Below are positions 48,775 through 59,799 of a stretch of DNA of 64,000 nt, piece by piece; the first letter of the stretch is position 1; the number at the start of each line of letters is the position of its first letter. Both the position numbers and the translations under genes were made by a program. This DNA is from Callipepla californica brunnescens (lineage: Eukaryota; Chordata; Aves; Galliformes; Odontophoridae), in NCBI GenBank assembly GCA_023055505.1, contig JALIRH010000062.1:2669115-2733114 (forward strand), in the 5' to 3' direction. The notes beneath the pieces were generated by a model. The model did not search any database. It worked only from the letters and a program-made list of their open reading frames with translations, and was not told where the DNA came from.

Positions 48775-50768
48775 AAAACCCCAAGAAATTACTTTGAATA
48801 ACTTTTCAAATGCCGTTGAGTGTAGTTTGGAGACAACAGACAGTTCCCCCCAGAATTCTGGGATGCATCTCATCAGGACCCATTGACTTATGGATGTTCA
48901 GATTCCTCATGTAGCAATGAACTCATTCTTTGTTTACACTGAGAGTGATGTTTCTCCCTTATCCCCACCTTCCAATCTATCCTCTCAAGGGCTGCGGGAA
49001 GAGCAATCATCACTGAAGACTGGGTTCCTCAGCCTTTTCTTTTTCCATTGTTATCAGCTCATTTGTATTGCTCATTGGGAAATGGGTAGGCACGTATTCT
49101 TGGACTTCCCTTTTTCTGGTTTATGTACCTTTAGAAGCCTTTCCTGTCCTTCTTTCCATCTCTTGCCAAGTCCAGTTCCAGCTGGGCCTTGGCTCTTCTG
49201 ATCCCATCTCTACACAGCTTAGGAGTATCCCCATATTCTTTTTAGGGTATCTGTCCCTGCTTTCACTACCTGTGCATTTTCCCCTTTTTCTCCAATTTGA
49301 CCAGCAAGTCCAAGTTCAGACAGTCTCCTGATTTCTTACACCTCGGAATAGAAAGCTCTGGTGCCTTAAGGAAAGCTTTCTTACAGATCTACCAGCTCTG
49401 TTCTGCTCCCCTGTCCTTAAAGATAGTTTCTCAGGTCTTTTTACTAACTCCTTGAAGAACAGGAAGTTGGCTTTCCTGCAATTTAACATCCTGGTTTTAC
49501 TCACTGTACTCTGTCTGAAATCCTTCAAGGGGGTCGACTTCACCATTGCATGGTCACTACAGCCCAGAGAGTCTTTATTCTTTATATCACCAATCAGCTC
49601 ATTTGTTCTGGAGAGTGACAAGTCCTCTATTGCATCCAAGCTCCCTGGGATTATTACAAACTCAAGAAGTTATCCTCTATGCATTCCAGGAGCCTCCTGA
49701 ATTGCCTACAGATAACTGTTCCACTTTTCCTGTGGATGTCAGAGTGTTTGATGTTCCCCAGCAGGATAAGAACCTACAGTTCCAATGCATCCTGTAGTTG
49801 GCCTGTAGTAGACGCCAATCACAAAGCTCCTTTTATTGTCTTCATCTCTATCTCTTACCTATGGGCTATTAATTTGGTTGTGGCCATTCTTAAGGGACAT
49901 TTCTTCTCATTCACAATGCCTCTTCCTCTCACAATGCCTCTTCCTCTCTTTCTTTGCTTTTCTCTTCTGAACAGCTCGTAGCCCTTGATAGCCGCACTCC
50001 AGTCATAGGAATCATCTCATCAGATTTTGATGGAGTAGTTTTGGTGACATCAGCTACATTGCAGTTTTCTAGTAGCACAGTGGCTTGCAGCTCCTCCTGT
50101 TTGTTTCACAAACTCCTTGTGCTTGTTTAGAGGGACTTCAGCTGGGCAGCCAGGGTTGACATCTTCTTGGAGCATAACTCTTTAATTTATTTGAAATATT
50201 TTTCTTAGTTTCTCTCTTGCCTTCTCCTTTTGCCTCAGATGTTCCTGTCTCTTTGTTGTAAGTGTGCTGCAGTGTTGCCAGTATATTTTGGCAGCACCAG
50301 CACCCTGTCCATCTAACCTAGCTAAACTATCCTGTACCTTAATATAGGTAGGCTCACTATAACCCCCATGCTGCTTCCCCTTCACACCTAGTTTAAAGCC
50401 CTGACAATGATCCCTGTTAGCTTTTCCCCAAGGACTCTCTTCCTCCTTTGAGAAAGGTGAACTTTATTTGTTGCCCACATGTCTGTCCTCTCTGCTGGCA
50501 AAATATTCAAAGCATTAGAGATAAAGGCAGGTGTTTATAAATGAAGTGTTTCCATTTATTTCAACGTCCTTACCTAGTACAGGAATCAGAGAAGATAAAA
50601 TGATCTGTGTACTCAGTTTCTTCTGCTGTTGTTTCAAGGTCCTGAAGTCTTTTTTGATGGCACTTGAACTGTGTGTAGCTGCTTCTTCCCTCTCTATGAG
50701 GGAAAGCAGTAATGGTCCTTTGGGTTTACCAGGCTTGGGAATTTCCAGGTTCAATCCTTAACCTGAGA
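48775..50768 (-). repeat. CR1 LINE, 5' half (ORF1 end, endonuclease, linker, RT start)
   Basis: Minus-oriented CR1 that begins not at a 3' tail but inside RT: plus 'gggatgcatctcatcaggac' (48860-48879) is the reverse of the DGMHPR segment. Going 5'-ward come the linker and the endonuclease C-terminus (49316-49639) with LGCSDHAMV, the conserved SDH catalytic motif, then LNCRKANFLFFKELV. More endonuclease sequence lies at 49640-49990, and upstream CR1 5' sequence runs to about 50768. Frames are broken. The absence of the CR1 3' end and the abutting opposite-strand 3' half at 50800 suggest both are one inverted insertion. Confidence 0.82.
49911..49946 (+). repeat. Perfect 18-bp tandem duplication in CR1
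   Basis: TCACAATGCCTCTTCCTC is repeated head to tail within the CR1 endonuclease relic. A late local duplication. Confidence 0.85.
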
Positions 50769-50799
50769 CCCAGAAAAATAGGAGACTACTTTAAGATGT

Positions 50800-51706
50800 A
50801 ATGCTTGGCAGTGGGGTTGAGGGCACCTTCAGAAAGTTTGCCGATGACTCCAAGCTGTGGGGTATGATTGATACACCAAAGGGATAGGATGCCAACCAGA
50901 GGGATTTAGACAATCTTATGATGCAGGGCTCAGGTGAAACTCATGAGGTTCAACAAATCCAAATGCAAGGTATCACCTACTACCAGTTCTTGCTGGGGGA
51001 TGAAAGAACTGAGAGCAGCCCTGACAAAAAAGACCAGGGGGTACTGGTGAATGGGAAGCTGAACATGAGCCAGCAATGTTCCCTCACAGCCTAGAAAGGC
51101 AATCATATCATGGGCTGCACCAAAAGAAGCACAGCTGGCAGGTTGAGGGAGGTGACCGTCATGTTACCCTGCCACTTCACTCTGCACTGGTGAGGCACCA
51201 CCTGTAGTACTACATCCAGATGTGGAGTCCTCAGTACAGGAGAGACATAACCATGCTGGAGCATGTCTGTCCAAAGAAGGGCCATATAAATGATCACAGA
51301 GATGAAAAACCTCTCCTACATGGACAGGCTGAGGGAGCTGGGGCTGTTCAGCCTGGAGAAGACAAGGCTGTGAGGTTACCTGATAGCAGCCCTTCAGTAT
51401 CTAAAGAAAATGGCAGACTCCTTAGCTGTGTCTGTGGCAACAGAATAGGGGTAATGGCTTAAAGATCAAGGAAGACACATTTAAGTTTGATATAAGGAAA
51501 TAATCCTTTTCAGTGAGGATGGTGAGGTACTGGAACATGTTGCCTAATGGTGTAGCTGATACTCTGTCCCTGGAGATTTTCAAGGTAAGGCTGGATAAGG
51601 ACCTGGGCAACCTGATGTAGCTGTGGTGTCCCTGTTCATTGCAGAGGAGTATGACTAGAGGTTCTTTGAAGTCCTTCCCAACACTGAGAATTCTATGATT
51701 CTCTGA
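50800..51706 (+). repeat. CR1 LINE, 3' half (RT catalytic core to tail)
   Basis: Plus-oriented. It starts at the RT palm, with FRKFADDSKLWG at about 50830-50865 (FADD catalytic motif), continues with 'atgaggttcaacaaatccaa' (MRFNKSK), 'gaacatgagccagcaatgtt', 'gctgagggagctggggctgt' (RLRELGL) and 'ttcagcctggagaagac' (FSLEK), then the 3' UTR and the tail 'gaattctatgattctctga' at 51706. About 0.9 kb with several stops. Its 5' edge lies about 30 bp from the 5' edge of the opposite-strand CR1. Confidence 0.9.
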
Positions 51707-51707
51707 T

Positions 51708-52617
51708 ATTGGGTATTCAGATCCCTACAGGAAAGAGTAGCCTACAACAAATACCTGTCTCTTCATCTTGAAGGATTTAGCCTTATCAAGAGGAAGAAGG
51801 CTTTTCTTGTTTTGATTTTGTTGATTTCTCTACTGTAAGTAGGCTATTATGAACCACAGATAAGCATGCTATACCCAGGGCCTTGTACCTATTGTACAGA
51901 GGCAACTTCAGGGATGTAATAGGCAGAGAAGGGTTTCACATACATCTCTGGGCAGGGACATTCCTCCATCCACTCCTTTCCTTTGAGTTCTTGGCTTCAG
52001 CCTGGCAGAGAGAGGATATAGTCTGCTATGAATCTTGTGCTTTCTTCTGCAGTATAATATGTCTCTGAGAGGACAGAATGTATTTCCACTGTTCCTTTTT
52101 TTGGGCCCCTGTGATACTCCTTATCCTGTATATTTCATCTTGCAGCCTCATCACTAGACTGAGCAGATCACTCACCTGCTAGCACCACACACAGCTGTTC
52201 TCATTGCTGCCATATGATGCTAATGAGGAGACAGGTACTCTGTCAAGCTGGAGGCCTGGACAACAGCATATTTGAGAGTTCAGCCTGGGTTTTGGTATCC
52301 TTTCTGATGGGTGCGGACAATGTCTCTCTATCATGTGGATATCGTTACTAGAATCTTTATTCTCAGAGGGTGATAACACTATACTTAGGGGACAAACTGA
52401 TGCACCAAGTCTTGTTTACCCATCCTGCTCCCGGGGTTCTTGGTCACTTGTGCTCCTAGGAGCTGCCTTTGTAGATGTGGAAGGACGCTGTCACCCATCC
52501 TGGCTTCACCCACACTGTGTTAGAGCAGCCTCTCATTAGGGGTTTTGCACTTCTGGCTTGGTGGTTTTGCCTTGCTGGGGAAGGTTGGCCAGTGCAACAT
52601 TCTGCTCTGAATCTGGT
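51708..52617. other. Unassigned, relatively GC-rich DNA
   Basis: Noticeably richer in G+C than the surrounding desert, with no family I can name. It may be an unrecognised transposon remnant. Open frames of 61-68 codons show no motif. Confidence 0.45.
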
Positions 52618-52619
52618 CC

Positions 52620-52912
52620 CCTCAAAGTCATCCAAGATCAAAGTTGCTCAAAGCCACATCTAACCTGGCCTTGAACTCTTTCAGGGTTCAACCAGTCACA
52701 CCTTCTCTAGGCAACTTGTTCCAGTGCCTTACCACTTTCAGAGTAAAGAATTTCCTCTGAATATCTAGGTCAGATTTACACTCTTGTTGTATAAAGCCAT
52801 TACTCCTTGTCTTATCACTACACTCAGTGATGAAGAGTCTCTCTCCAGCTTTCTTTCAGGTCTCTTTTAAGTACTGGAACCTTCCCTGGAGCCTTCTCTT
52901 CTGTAGGCTGGG
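52620..52912 (-). repeat. CR1 LINE 3' end
   Basis: Minus-oriented: 'gttgctcaaagccacatcta', 'acctggccttgaactctttc', 'aggcaacttgttccagtgcc', 'ttatcactacactcagtgat' and 'ctggaaccttccctggagcc'. About 290 bp, 5' truncated. The terminal tail is degraded. An A/G run follows at 52913-52938. Confidence 0.88.
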
Positions 52913-52939
52913 AAAAAAAGAAAAAAAGAAAAAAAAACA

Positions 52940-54195
52940 TAAAAAAACCAAACCACTCTCAGACTTCTTTGAAAGGAATTGCCTTAAAATCTTTGTTTCC
53001 GTTTTCCAGTTTTGAATAAGTACCAGTATATAATTTATTTTGTGAATTCTGCATAATGGTATTTGAAGTGATGAACATTTTTATTTATTTTTTTTGTCAC
53101 AGAAATGTAAGAACGCATATTTTACTCCCCAGTTTTTCAAAAGGTCAAAATGCTACAGATTAGCATTTGCTTTATTCTTAGAGATGCATATATTCAAGAA
53201 TGGTGATAAATTTTCTCTCATTCAAAGGTAGTCCTAACAAAAAATTGTTTTTTTAAGTGTATATCTGCATGAAAAAAATGTAAGCAAAGGTGATGAAAAT
53301 CTATGAATATAGTTTTAAAAAGTTAGACATTAATTACTGCTAAATCTTCTCAGTATTTTTGTTTGCTTGTTTTTGATGTCTATTTAAATGAACATTAAAA
53401 GATTGACATTTCTGTGATACCCATTAACATATATTTTTTGTCACTCTTAGCTATGAAACAAACATATTACAGTTTTAAAGATTGATTAGGTAAAAGCTAC
53501 CAGAAGAAAAATAACTAAGGAAGTAGTGCTGCAAAAAATGACCATGCAAAAATGAATGACTGATTTCTAAAATATTTTCCTTGGAATCTGGGTTCTTATT
53601 GCTAATAGACACTTTTCCCTAGACATAAGTACTTGCCTCAAATTTCTTTATCTCTGTTCAAGTGATTAGTGGTTAACCACAGAATTTCAGTATTGCTTTT
53701 CAATGGTAATTGAGGTTTTTCTGAGTTTCTCTGTCATCGTACTGTTATCTTTTAAATGCACTAGCTGACACCCCAAAATGTAGTAGCCTTCCTTTCTGCA
53801 CCTTTAAAGTTTAGATAAACTGAATTGCATTAAAGAAGCTCTGCCATAAATTATAGGTGACAGTGGAAGTGATTAAAGCCCATAGTTTGATTGCATGCAT
53901 TAATCTCTACTCCTTTCCTCAAGTTTAATTTAATTACACCCAGGTGTACATTTCTTTTTAATTTATTAACTTTGTCACTAATCAGTTGCCCTGTATGCTT
54001 TTGCCTGCAAAATGTGCAAGCCAAATGCATGAATAGAAGAATAGGGCAGAAATAAGCAAGATAAGACAAGAAAACAAACAAACAAGCAAACAACAACAAC
54101 AACAAGAACATACCAAAACCAAACACTAACTGTCACAATCCTCCATCAATTATTCTTCACTGCTGTAAAATCAAAATAATCTTTCCATCTTTCAT
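52940..54195. other. Unassigned DNA
   Basis: A+T-rich. A CAAA/CAA run lies near 54071-54104. No gene recognised. Confidence 0.55.
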
Positions 54196-54199
54196 CATC

Positions 54200-55641
54200 C
54201 ATTCATATTTCATTAGGCCATACAGACAAAAGGCACCAAATCCTGACTATACAATGGGTGCAGTAGGACAGGCTAGCCAAGACTGTCAATTTACTCCATC
54301 ATCCTCAAAGTGGTGTGGGGTCTGAAATTGTCACATAGCAAGAAAAAGGTTATCTCCTCCTCTGGCCTGACTCTGGAAGTTCAAACTTTCACTTAGTCAC
54401 AATTGCAATGTGGTGGTCAGAGCTGGTGGTTTGTCTGTATTACAGGATTCACAGAAGAATCATCTCTTTTCTAAAGAAAGTCAATGAACATCACCTTAAT
54501 GGATAAGGGCTGTATCTTGAACTTTCCTTTGTTGAGAAATTCACGTCACCACTCCACTGACTGCCTTTTTTATTCTGTCTCATAGTGGTGACACTACAAC
54601 TCATCAGCAATAATAATGCTATCCAGGGAGATGACACCTTCAGCCTCACATTTGGTGTAATATTGTCATGGTTTTATGATTTTTGGTATTGGTATTCCAC
54701 ATCATAACATCATGTAGTGCATTAAGAGTTAAAGAGTTAATACTCCAGCTCCATGGATCATTGATAGCTCCAGGAATACTGGTCCCAAAAGAGAATAAGA
54801 ACTATGTTCCGCAGAGGACTTTGCATTGCTTTGTATTTTTACATATTTCTGCTCAGAGGGAAAGATAAAACTCTTTGTGTGTCATGGGATACTCTCTTTC
54901 CTTTTGGATTGACTCAGCAGTGGGTGCTCACTGCCGTCTCACCTTCACCATTTAGTGAAAGGCCTTGAGTTTATTCAGACACTCTCTCTTGCTTGTTTAA
55001 TATATTAAATTTAATTCCAACTATATCATATTATATTGTGATATTTTGCTTTCTGATATCTTATTTAGTAAATTAGCTTTCCTCCTCAGATCGCTGTCGC
55101 TGTTTTGTTTCTAGGCCCATCTCCATTTTCCTTTTTCCCTTTCCCCCTTCCCCTTTCCTGGGACATGGGTCAGAGGGTCCCCCGCACCAATTGTCATGGA
55201 ACCAAGCCGAACCAGCCCGGTAAACAGTTGACAAATATGTTCTGACAAACTTGCATACAAAGTTCTTCCTGTTCCTGTTCTTGTTCCTGTGTGAGCATAC
55301 ACAGGATCCACTTGGAATATACTTTGTGATTTTCCAACATTGGCACTCTCATTTCCAATTCCCTGAAGCTGATACTCATCTTCATGCACAGTGCCTTGAT
55401 TGCAGCCCACCAATTTGCACAGATGAGCTAATAAAGATGCTTATCTTGTAGTGGTGTGTTAACCATGCATGACAGTTTGGAATGTAGCTTGTCTTTCATG
55501 TCACCGTTGCCTCTACTTAAATCAATGCCCAATGTCTCAGTGTGTTCACATCCACTAGTTTCCACAAATGTTCTTGAAGTGCTGATAAATATCAGTGGGT
55601 GCTAGTTTTTCTGTACATCTTTGCTTCATATACACTTCCAT
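54200..55641 (-). mobile_element. Dead mariner (DD34D) transposase, split by a solo LTR
   Basis: On the minus strand the relic starts near 55641 with MEVYMKQRC then EKLAPTDIYQHFKNICGN, the mariner N-terminal helix-turn-helix. KVYSKWILCMLTQEQE and MQVCQNIFVN follow (55240-55330), and then the family A LTR interrupts. Past the LTR it resumes with YTKCEAEGVISLDSIIIADE (first catalytic Asp), CHHYETE, KRQSVEW, and GKFKIQPLSIKVM. It then has LLCDNFRPHTTLRMME (second Asp, normally HDNARPH) and LLHPLYSQDLVP. The third Asp (normally ..APSD) is lost, and stops and frameshifts are frequent. The last C-terminal part (GQHFPS.. to DYVEK region) and the inverted repeats were not found. Same transposase type as the relic at 14250. 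Confidence 0.88.
54664..55233 (+). mobile_element. Family A solo LTR with target duplication, nested in mariner
   Basis: 570 bp from TGTCATGGTTTTATG to CAGTTGACA, flanked by a perfect AATAT duplication (54659-54663 and 55234-55238). TATA-like GATAAAAC is at about 54865, and the CAGATCGCTGTCGCTG block at 55087-55102 is shared with the other copies. It separates two pieces of the mariner transposase that read continuously once the LTR and one AATAT copy are ignored. Confidence 0.95.
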
Positions 55642-55799
55642 GTCAGATGCCACCTTGCAGACTGTTCCTCTGCTACCATCAGTAGCACAGCAACAAAAGG
55701 CAATGGAATATTGCAGGGAAGATTCAGCCTCCACTGTCATACCATCAGTATCCACCTCTGACTTTGTGGGCCAAAATAATAAAATAGGAGACATTTTTC

Positions 55800-56118
55800 A
55801 GATGTCATATAAAATGTTGTTATTATTTTATTATTTCATTTAATTTTATTTTACTTTGGTTTATTTCATTACTTTGTCACTGCTTGGATCTAGCTGTTCA
55901 TTGAATGTGTACTGTTTTCACTTTGAATATCTGACTCATGTCCAGCACACTACTCTCATTCTCCCTCCCCGGCAGGACAGGCTGAGAAAATACAGGTTGA
56001 GAAAAAAGCTCATGAGTTTAGATAAGGACTATTACTAGCACATAAAAAAACAAATTTACCATGTAGAAGATTAATGTATTGCCATTTAGTAACAGAAAAA
56101 CGTTAGAAATTAAAAGCT
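55800..56118. other. Unassigned DNA
   Basis: A+T-rich, nothing recognised. Confidence 0.5.
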
Positions 56119-56119
56119 T

Positions 56120-56415
56120 GGCTGCAGGGAACTTCTGCTCCACTCCTGGGGCAACTCCTGCCTTCCTTCTGCACTGATCCTGGAGTCTGCAGGGCTGGTT
56201 ATCTCACATTTAACTCCTCCCAGCTACTGTTGAATAACAGTTTTCCCTTTCCTAAATATACTCTTACAGAGACTCAACCAGTGTCATTCACTGATTCAAC
56301 ACTGGCCAGTGGAGGACACGCTTTGGAGGTGGCTGGAGCTGGCTCTGATCTGACAAGGAAGAGTTTCTGGGCTGTGTTCTCAGAGGCTACAACCGCACTT
56401 CCATTTCTACCAAGA
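56120..56415. other. GC-richer repeat-like patch of unknown family
   Basis: Composition differs from both flanks: 'gggaacttctgctccactcc', 'ggaggtggctggagctggct', 'ctaccaagatcttgacacag'. It looks like a decayed piece of a dispersed avian repeat, but I cannot place it. The plus frame 56230-56421 has no recognised domain. Confidence 0.35.
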
Positions 56416-56746
56416 TCTTGACACAGAAACAAATAAATGATGACAATGTTATCTCTTCCTTCTGATCAAGTGAACATGAATGCTGATGTCAATTTTAATC
56501 AACTATGACCATGACAGTGATTTTTAATATTTTTACTCCCATATATAAGATGTATATGATCTTTATAACAATTGAGACAATTTCTGAGTTTTTGCACAAC
56601 TAGCAAAACTATGCAAAACTTTTTAATTGATTATTTCCACAAAGACATAAGCAAAAGACGTAAGCAAAAGACATGATTTTTTTTTTAATAAGCCCACAAG
56701 TGAAGAACAGTCAACAGCTGTGCATGACATTTTCTCAATATCACTT

Positions 56747-57262
56747 CACAGAATCACAGAGTCACAGATTTGTAGAGGTTGGAAGGGACCTCCAGAGATC
56801 ATCTAGTTCACCTTCCCTACCAAAGCAGGTTCCTTAGACTAGGTTGCATGTGTAGGCATCCTGGCTGGTCTCGAACGTCTTCAGAGAAGGAGACTCCACA
56901 ACCTCTCTGGGCAGCCTGTGCCAGTGCTCCATCACCCTCACTGTGAAGAAGTTTCCATGCACACTGGTGTGGAATTTCCTATGCATCAGTTTGTGACCAT
57001 TTTTCCCTCATCCTACCATCCTATTACAGCACACTGTTGAAAAGATTCCAGCCTTGTCCCTTTGCCTCCCACACTTTAAAAATCTATAGATGTGGATCAG
57101 ATCCTCATCTGAGTCTTCCTTTTTCAAGGCTTAACAGACCCACATCTCTCAGCCTTTCCTCATAAGGGAGGTATTACACACCCTTTATCATCTTCATAGC
57201 TCCCTGCTGGTCTCTTTCAAGGGAATCCTTTTGTACCAAGGAATCTGGAACTGGACAAAACA
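56747..57262 (-). repeat. CR1 LINE 3' end
   Basis: Minus-oriented and well preserved: 'tcacagaatcacagagtcac', 'gaggttggaagggacctcca', 'gagatcatctagttcacctt', 'ggagactccacaacctctct', 'gggcagcctgtgccagtgct', then the ORF2 end through 'ttaacagacccacatctctc' to 'gaactggacaaaacatg'. About 515 bp, 5' truncated. Confidence 0.93.
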
Positions 57263-57263
57263 T

Positions 57264-58048
57264 GTGAAATCTAAATGTATGATTATATGACAGAAGAAAG
57301 ATTCCATTAGCTAGTTAGACAGTTTGACTAGGTTTATACCTACTGACATTTAAATATCATACAGTAAAGCATTTCAAAAACCATAATGTTGAAAACACAC
57401 TATGAAATTTGAAAAGACATATAAAAAGAGTGAATGGCAGAGCACATACAATAATTATTAATGTTGTTTAGTTAATATAATCAAATAGATAATTTACTTA
57501 TGTCCAGGCTGCACTTGGTGACAGAAAAAATTAGCCTCCTCATAGTGTAATTATTTTGTACTTCATAGCTATTAATATTATAAACTATTTCTAATATAAT
57601 GCATGCATGTTACTACTGTTTCTGGCTGATAAGTGCAGTAGCTCTTCCTCAAGTGAGGAACAATGACAGTACTAATTATAACTTACAAACAAGATCACAA
57701 CTGTGTCCTACATTGTGCAAAACTTCATGAAAGAAAAGGCATCATGACTCTGAAGAGATGTTTGAACAAGGGGAATAGGAATGTTTCCAGTTTCTATGCC
57801 GTATACCAACTACATAATATACCCACCAGGCAGATAGTGCTAAATATGATTTATTAAAACATATTCATTTGCACAATTATGTGCATTGTATAGTGTTGCT
57901 TAGTCTAAAAGTATCATTGCTTTTACATGTCTGTAAGCTGATGAGCAGTCTGGCAGACTGGAGAGCAGCTTAATACTCATTCAGTTCAGAAAGAAAATCC
58001 CGTGCCAAGATAAGTACTTGGGAAGAATGTGATGTTGAGCCATCATTA
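57264..58048. other. Unassigned DNA
   Basis: A+T-rich, nothing recognised. Confidence 0.5.
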
Positions 58049-58049
58049 G

Positions 58050-59797
58050 TTACACAAAATGAACAAAATTCTAAAAAAGCCAGGAAACTCATTTAATCTT
58101 GATAGAACAAGGGAATCTTTATGTTATGGCATGGAAAAAGCCGTTGCGCTCAGTAAGGACTTTGCCTCAGTCTTCACTGGTGGTCAGGCTCCCCTTTTCT
58201 GCCAGGACCCTGAACATCCAGGTGTGGGTGAGATTCCACTGTAACAGCTGAACAAGTCTGAGAATTCCTCATGAAGCTGAATGTAAGTCCATGGGGCAGA
58301 ATGATATGCATCCAAACATTCTGAGAGATGGCTGATCTGACTAGTGAGCTGCTCTTGATCATATTTGAAAAATCATGGCTGTTGAATGATATTCCTGGTG
58401 ACTGGAAAAAGGGAAACATTACTTCCATTTTTAAGAAAGGGAGAAAGGATGACCCAGGAAACTATAGGCCAGTGGGCCACACCTCTGTGCCTAGGACAAT
58501 CATGGAACAGATCCTCCTCATTATCGTGTTAAGGCACATACGAGATGAAGAAGTGATTCAAAACAGCCAGCCATGCTGGCTTCACCAAGGGCAGATCTTG
58601 CCTGACCAATCTGGTGGCCTTCTATGATGGAGTGATGGCATCAGTGGACAAGGGAAGGGCAACGGATATAATCTACCTGGACTTCTGCAAAGCCTTTGAC
58701 ATTGTCTTTCACCATATCCTTCTCTGTAAATTGATGGAGAATGGATTTGAAAGATGAACTGCTCAGCAGATTAGGAACTGGGTGGCTGGTCACATATAAA
58801 AGGCTGTGATCAACAATTATATGTCTGGGTAGAGACTGGTCACAAGTGGTATACTCCAAGGGTTGGTCTTCGGACCGGTGCTCTTCAACATCTCTAACAG
58901 TGACATGGGTGATGGAATTGACTGCACTCTCAGCAAGTTTGTAGATGACACCAAGCTGAGTAGTACAGTTGATACACTGGAAGGAAGGGTAACTGTCCAG
59001 AGGGACGTGTACAGGCTGGAGAAGTGGATCCGTGTGAATCTAATGAGGTTCAACAAGGCCAAGTGCAAGGTGTTGCACTTGGGCTGGGGCAATCCCAGGT
59101 ATTTATACAGACTGCAGGAAGAAGTCCTGAAGAGCAGCCCTGAAGAGAAGGACTTTAGGGTCCTAGTGGATGAGAAGCTGAACATGAGCCAGAAGTGTGC
59201 ACTTGCAGCCCAGAAGGCCAATCATATCCTGGGCTGCACAAAAAATGCAAGGAGAGGGAGGTGATTGTCCCCCTCTACTCAGCTCTTGTGAGGCCCCATC
59301 TGGAGTACTGCATCCAGGCCTGGGGCCCTCAACACAAGACACAGAGCTCTTGGAGTGGGTCCAGAGGAGTGCCACTAAAATGATCAGAGGGTTGGAGCAC
59401 CTCTCCTATGAAGAAAGGTTGAGGGAGCTGGGTTTGTTTAGCCTGGAGAAGGCTTCACGGAGACCGTATTCTGACCTTCCAGTACTTGAAGAGAGCATAT
59501 AAACAGGAGGGGAAATGACTGTTTATATAGGTTGATACTGATAGGACAAAGGGGAATGGTTTAAAATAAGACACGGGAGATATTAGGAGGAAGTTTTTCA
59601 CTCAGAGGGTGGTGACACACTGAAACAGGTTTCCCAGAGAGGTTGAGGATGCCCCATCCCTTGAGGCATTCGAAGCCAGGCTGAACGTGTCCCTGGGCAG
59701 CCTGGTCTGGTGGCTGGTGACTCTGCCCATGGCAGGGGTGTTTAAACAAGGTGATGTTTGAGGTCCTTTTCAACCCAGGCCATTCTATGGTTCTCTG
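58050..59797 (+). repeat. CR1 LINE, 1.75 kb: RT domain to 3' tail
   Basis: Plus-oriented. RT start at 58328-58627 with DIPGDWKKGNITSIFKKG, GNYRPV and VPRTIMEQIL. The palm is in the frame at 58863-59264, with VFGPVLFNI, then [10 protein letters not shown] (VDD in place of the usual ADD), [18 protein letters not shown], and [20 protein letters not shown]. Then come 'gagtactgcatccaggcctg', [20 protein letters not shown] and ELGLFSLEK (59197-59502), the 3' UTR, and the tail 'cattctatggttctctg'. Frameshifts, for example at about 58620 and 59264, make it inactive. The endonuclease and ORF1 are absent. Confidence 0.94.
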
Positions 59798-59799
59798 TT

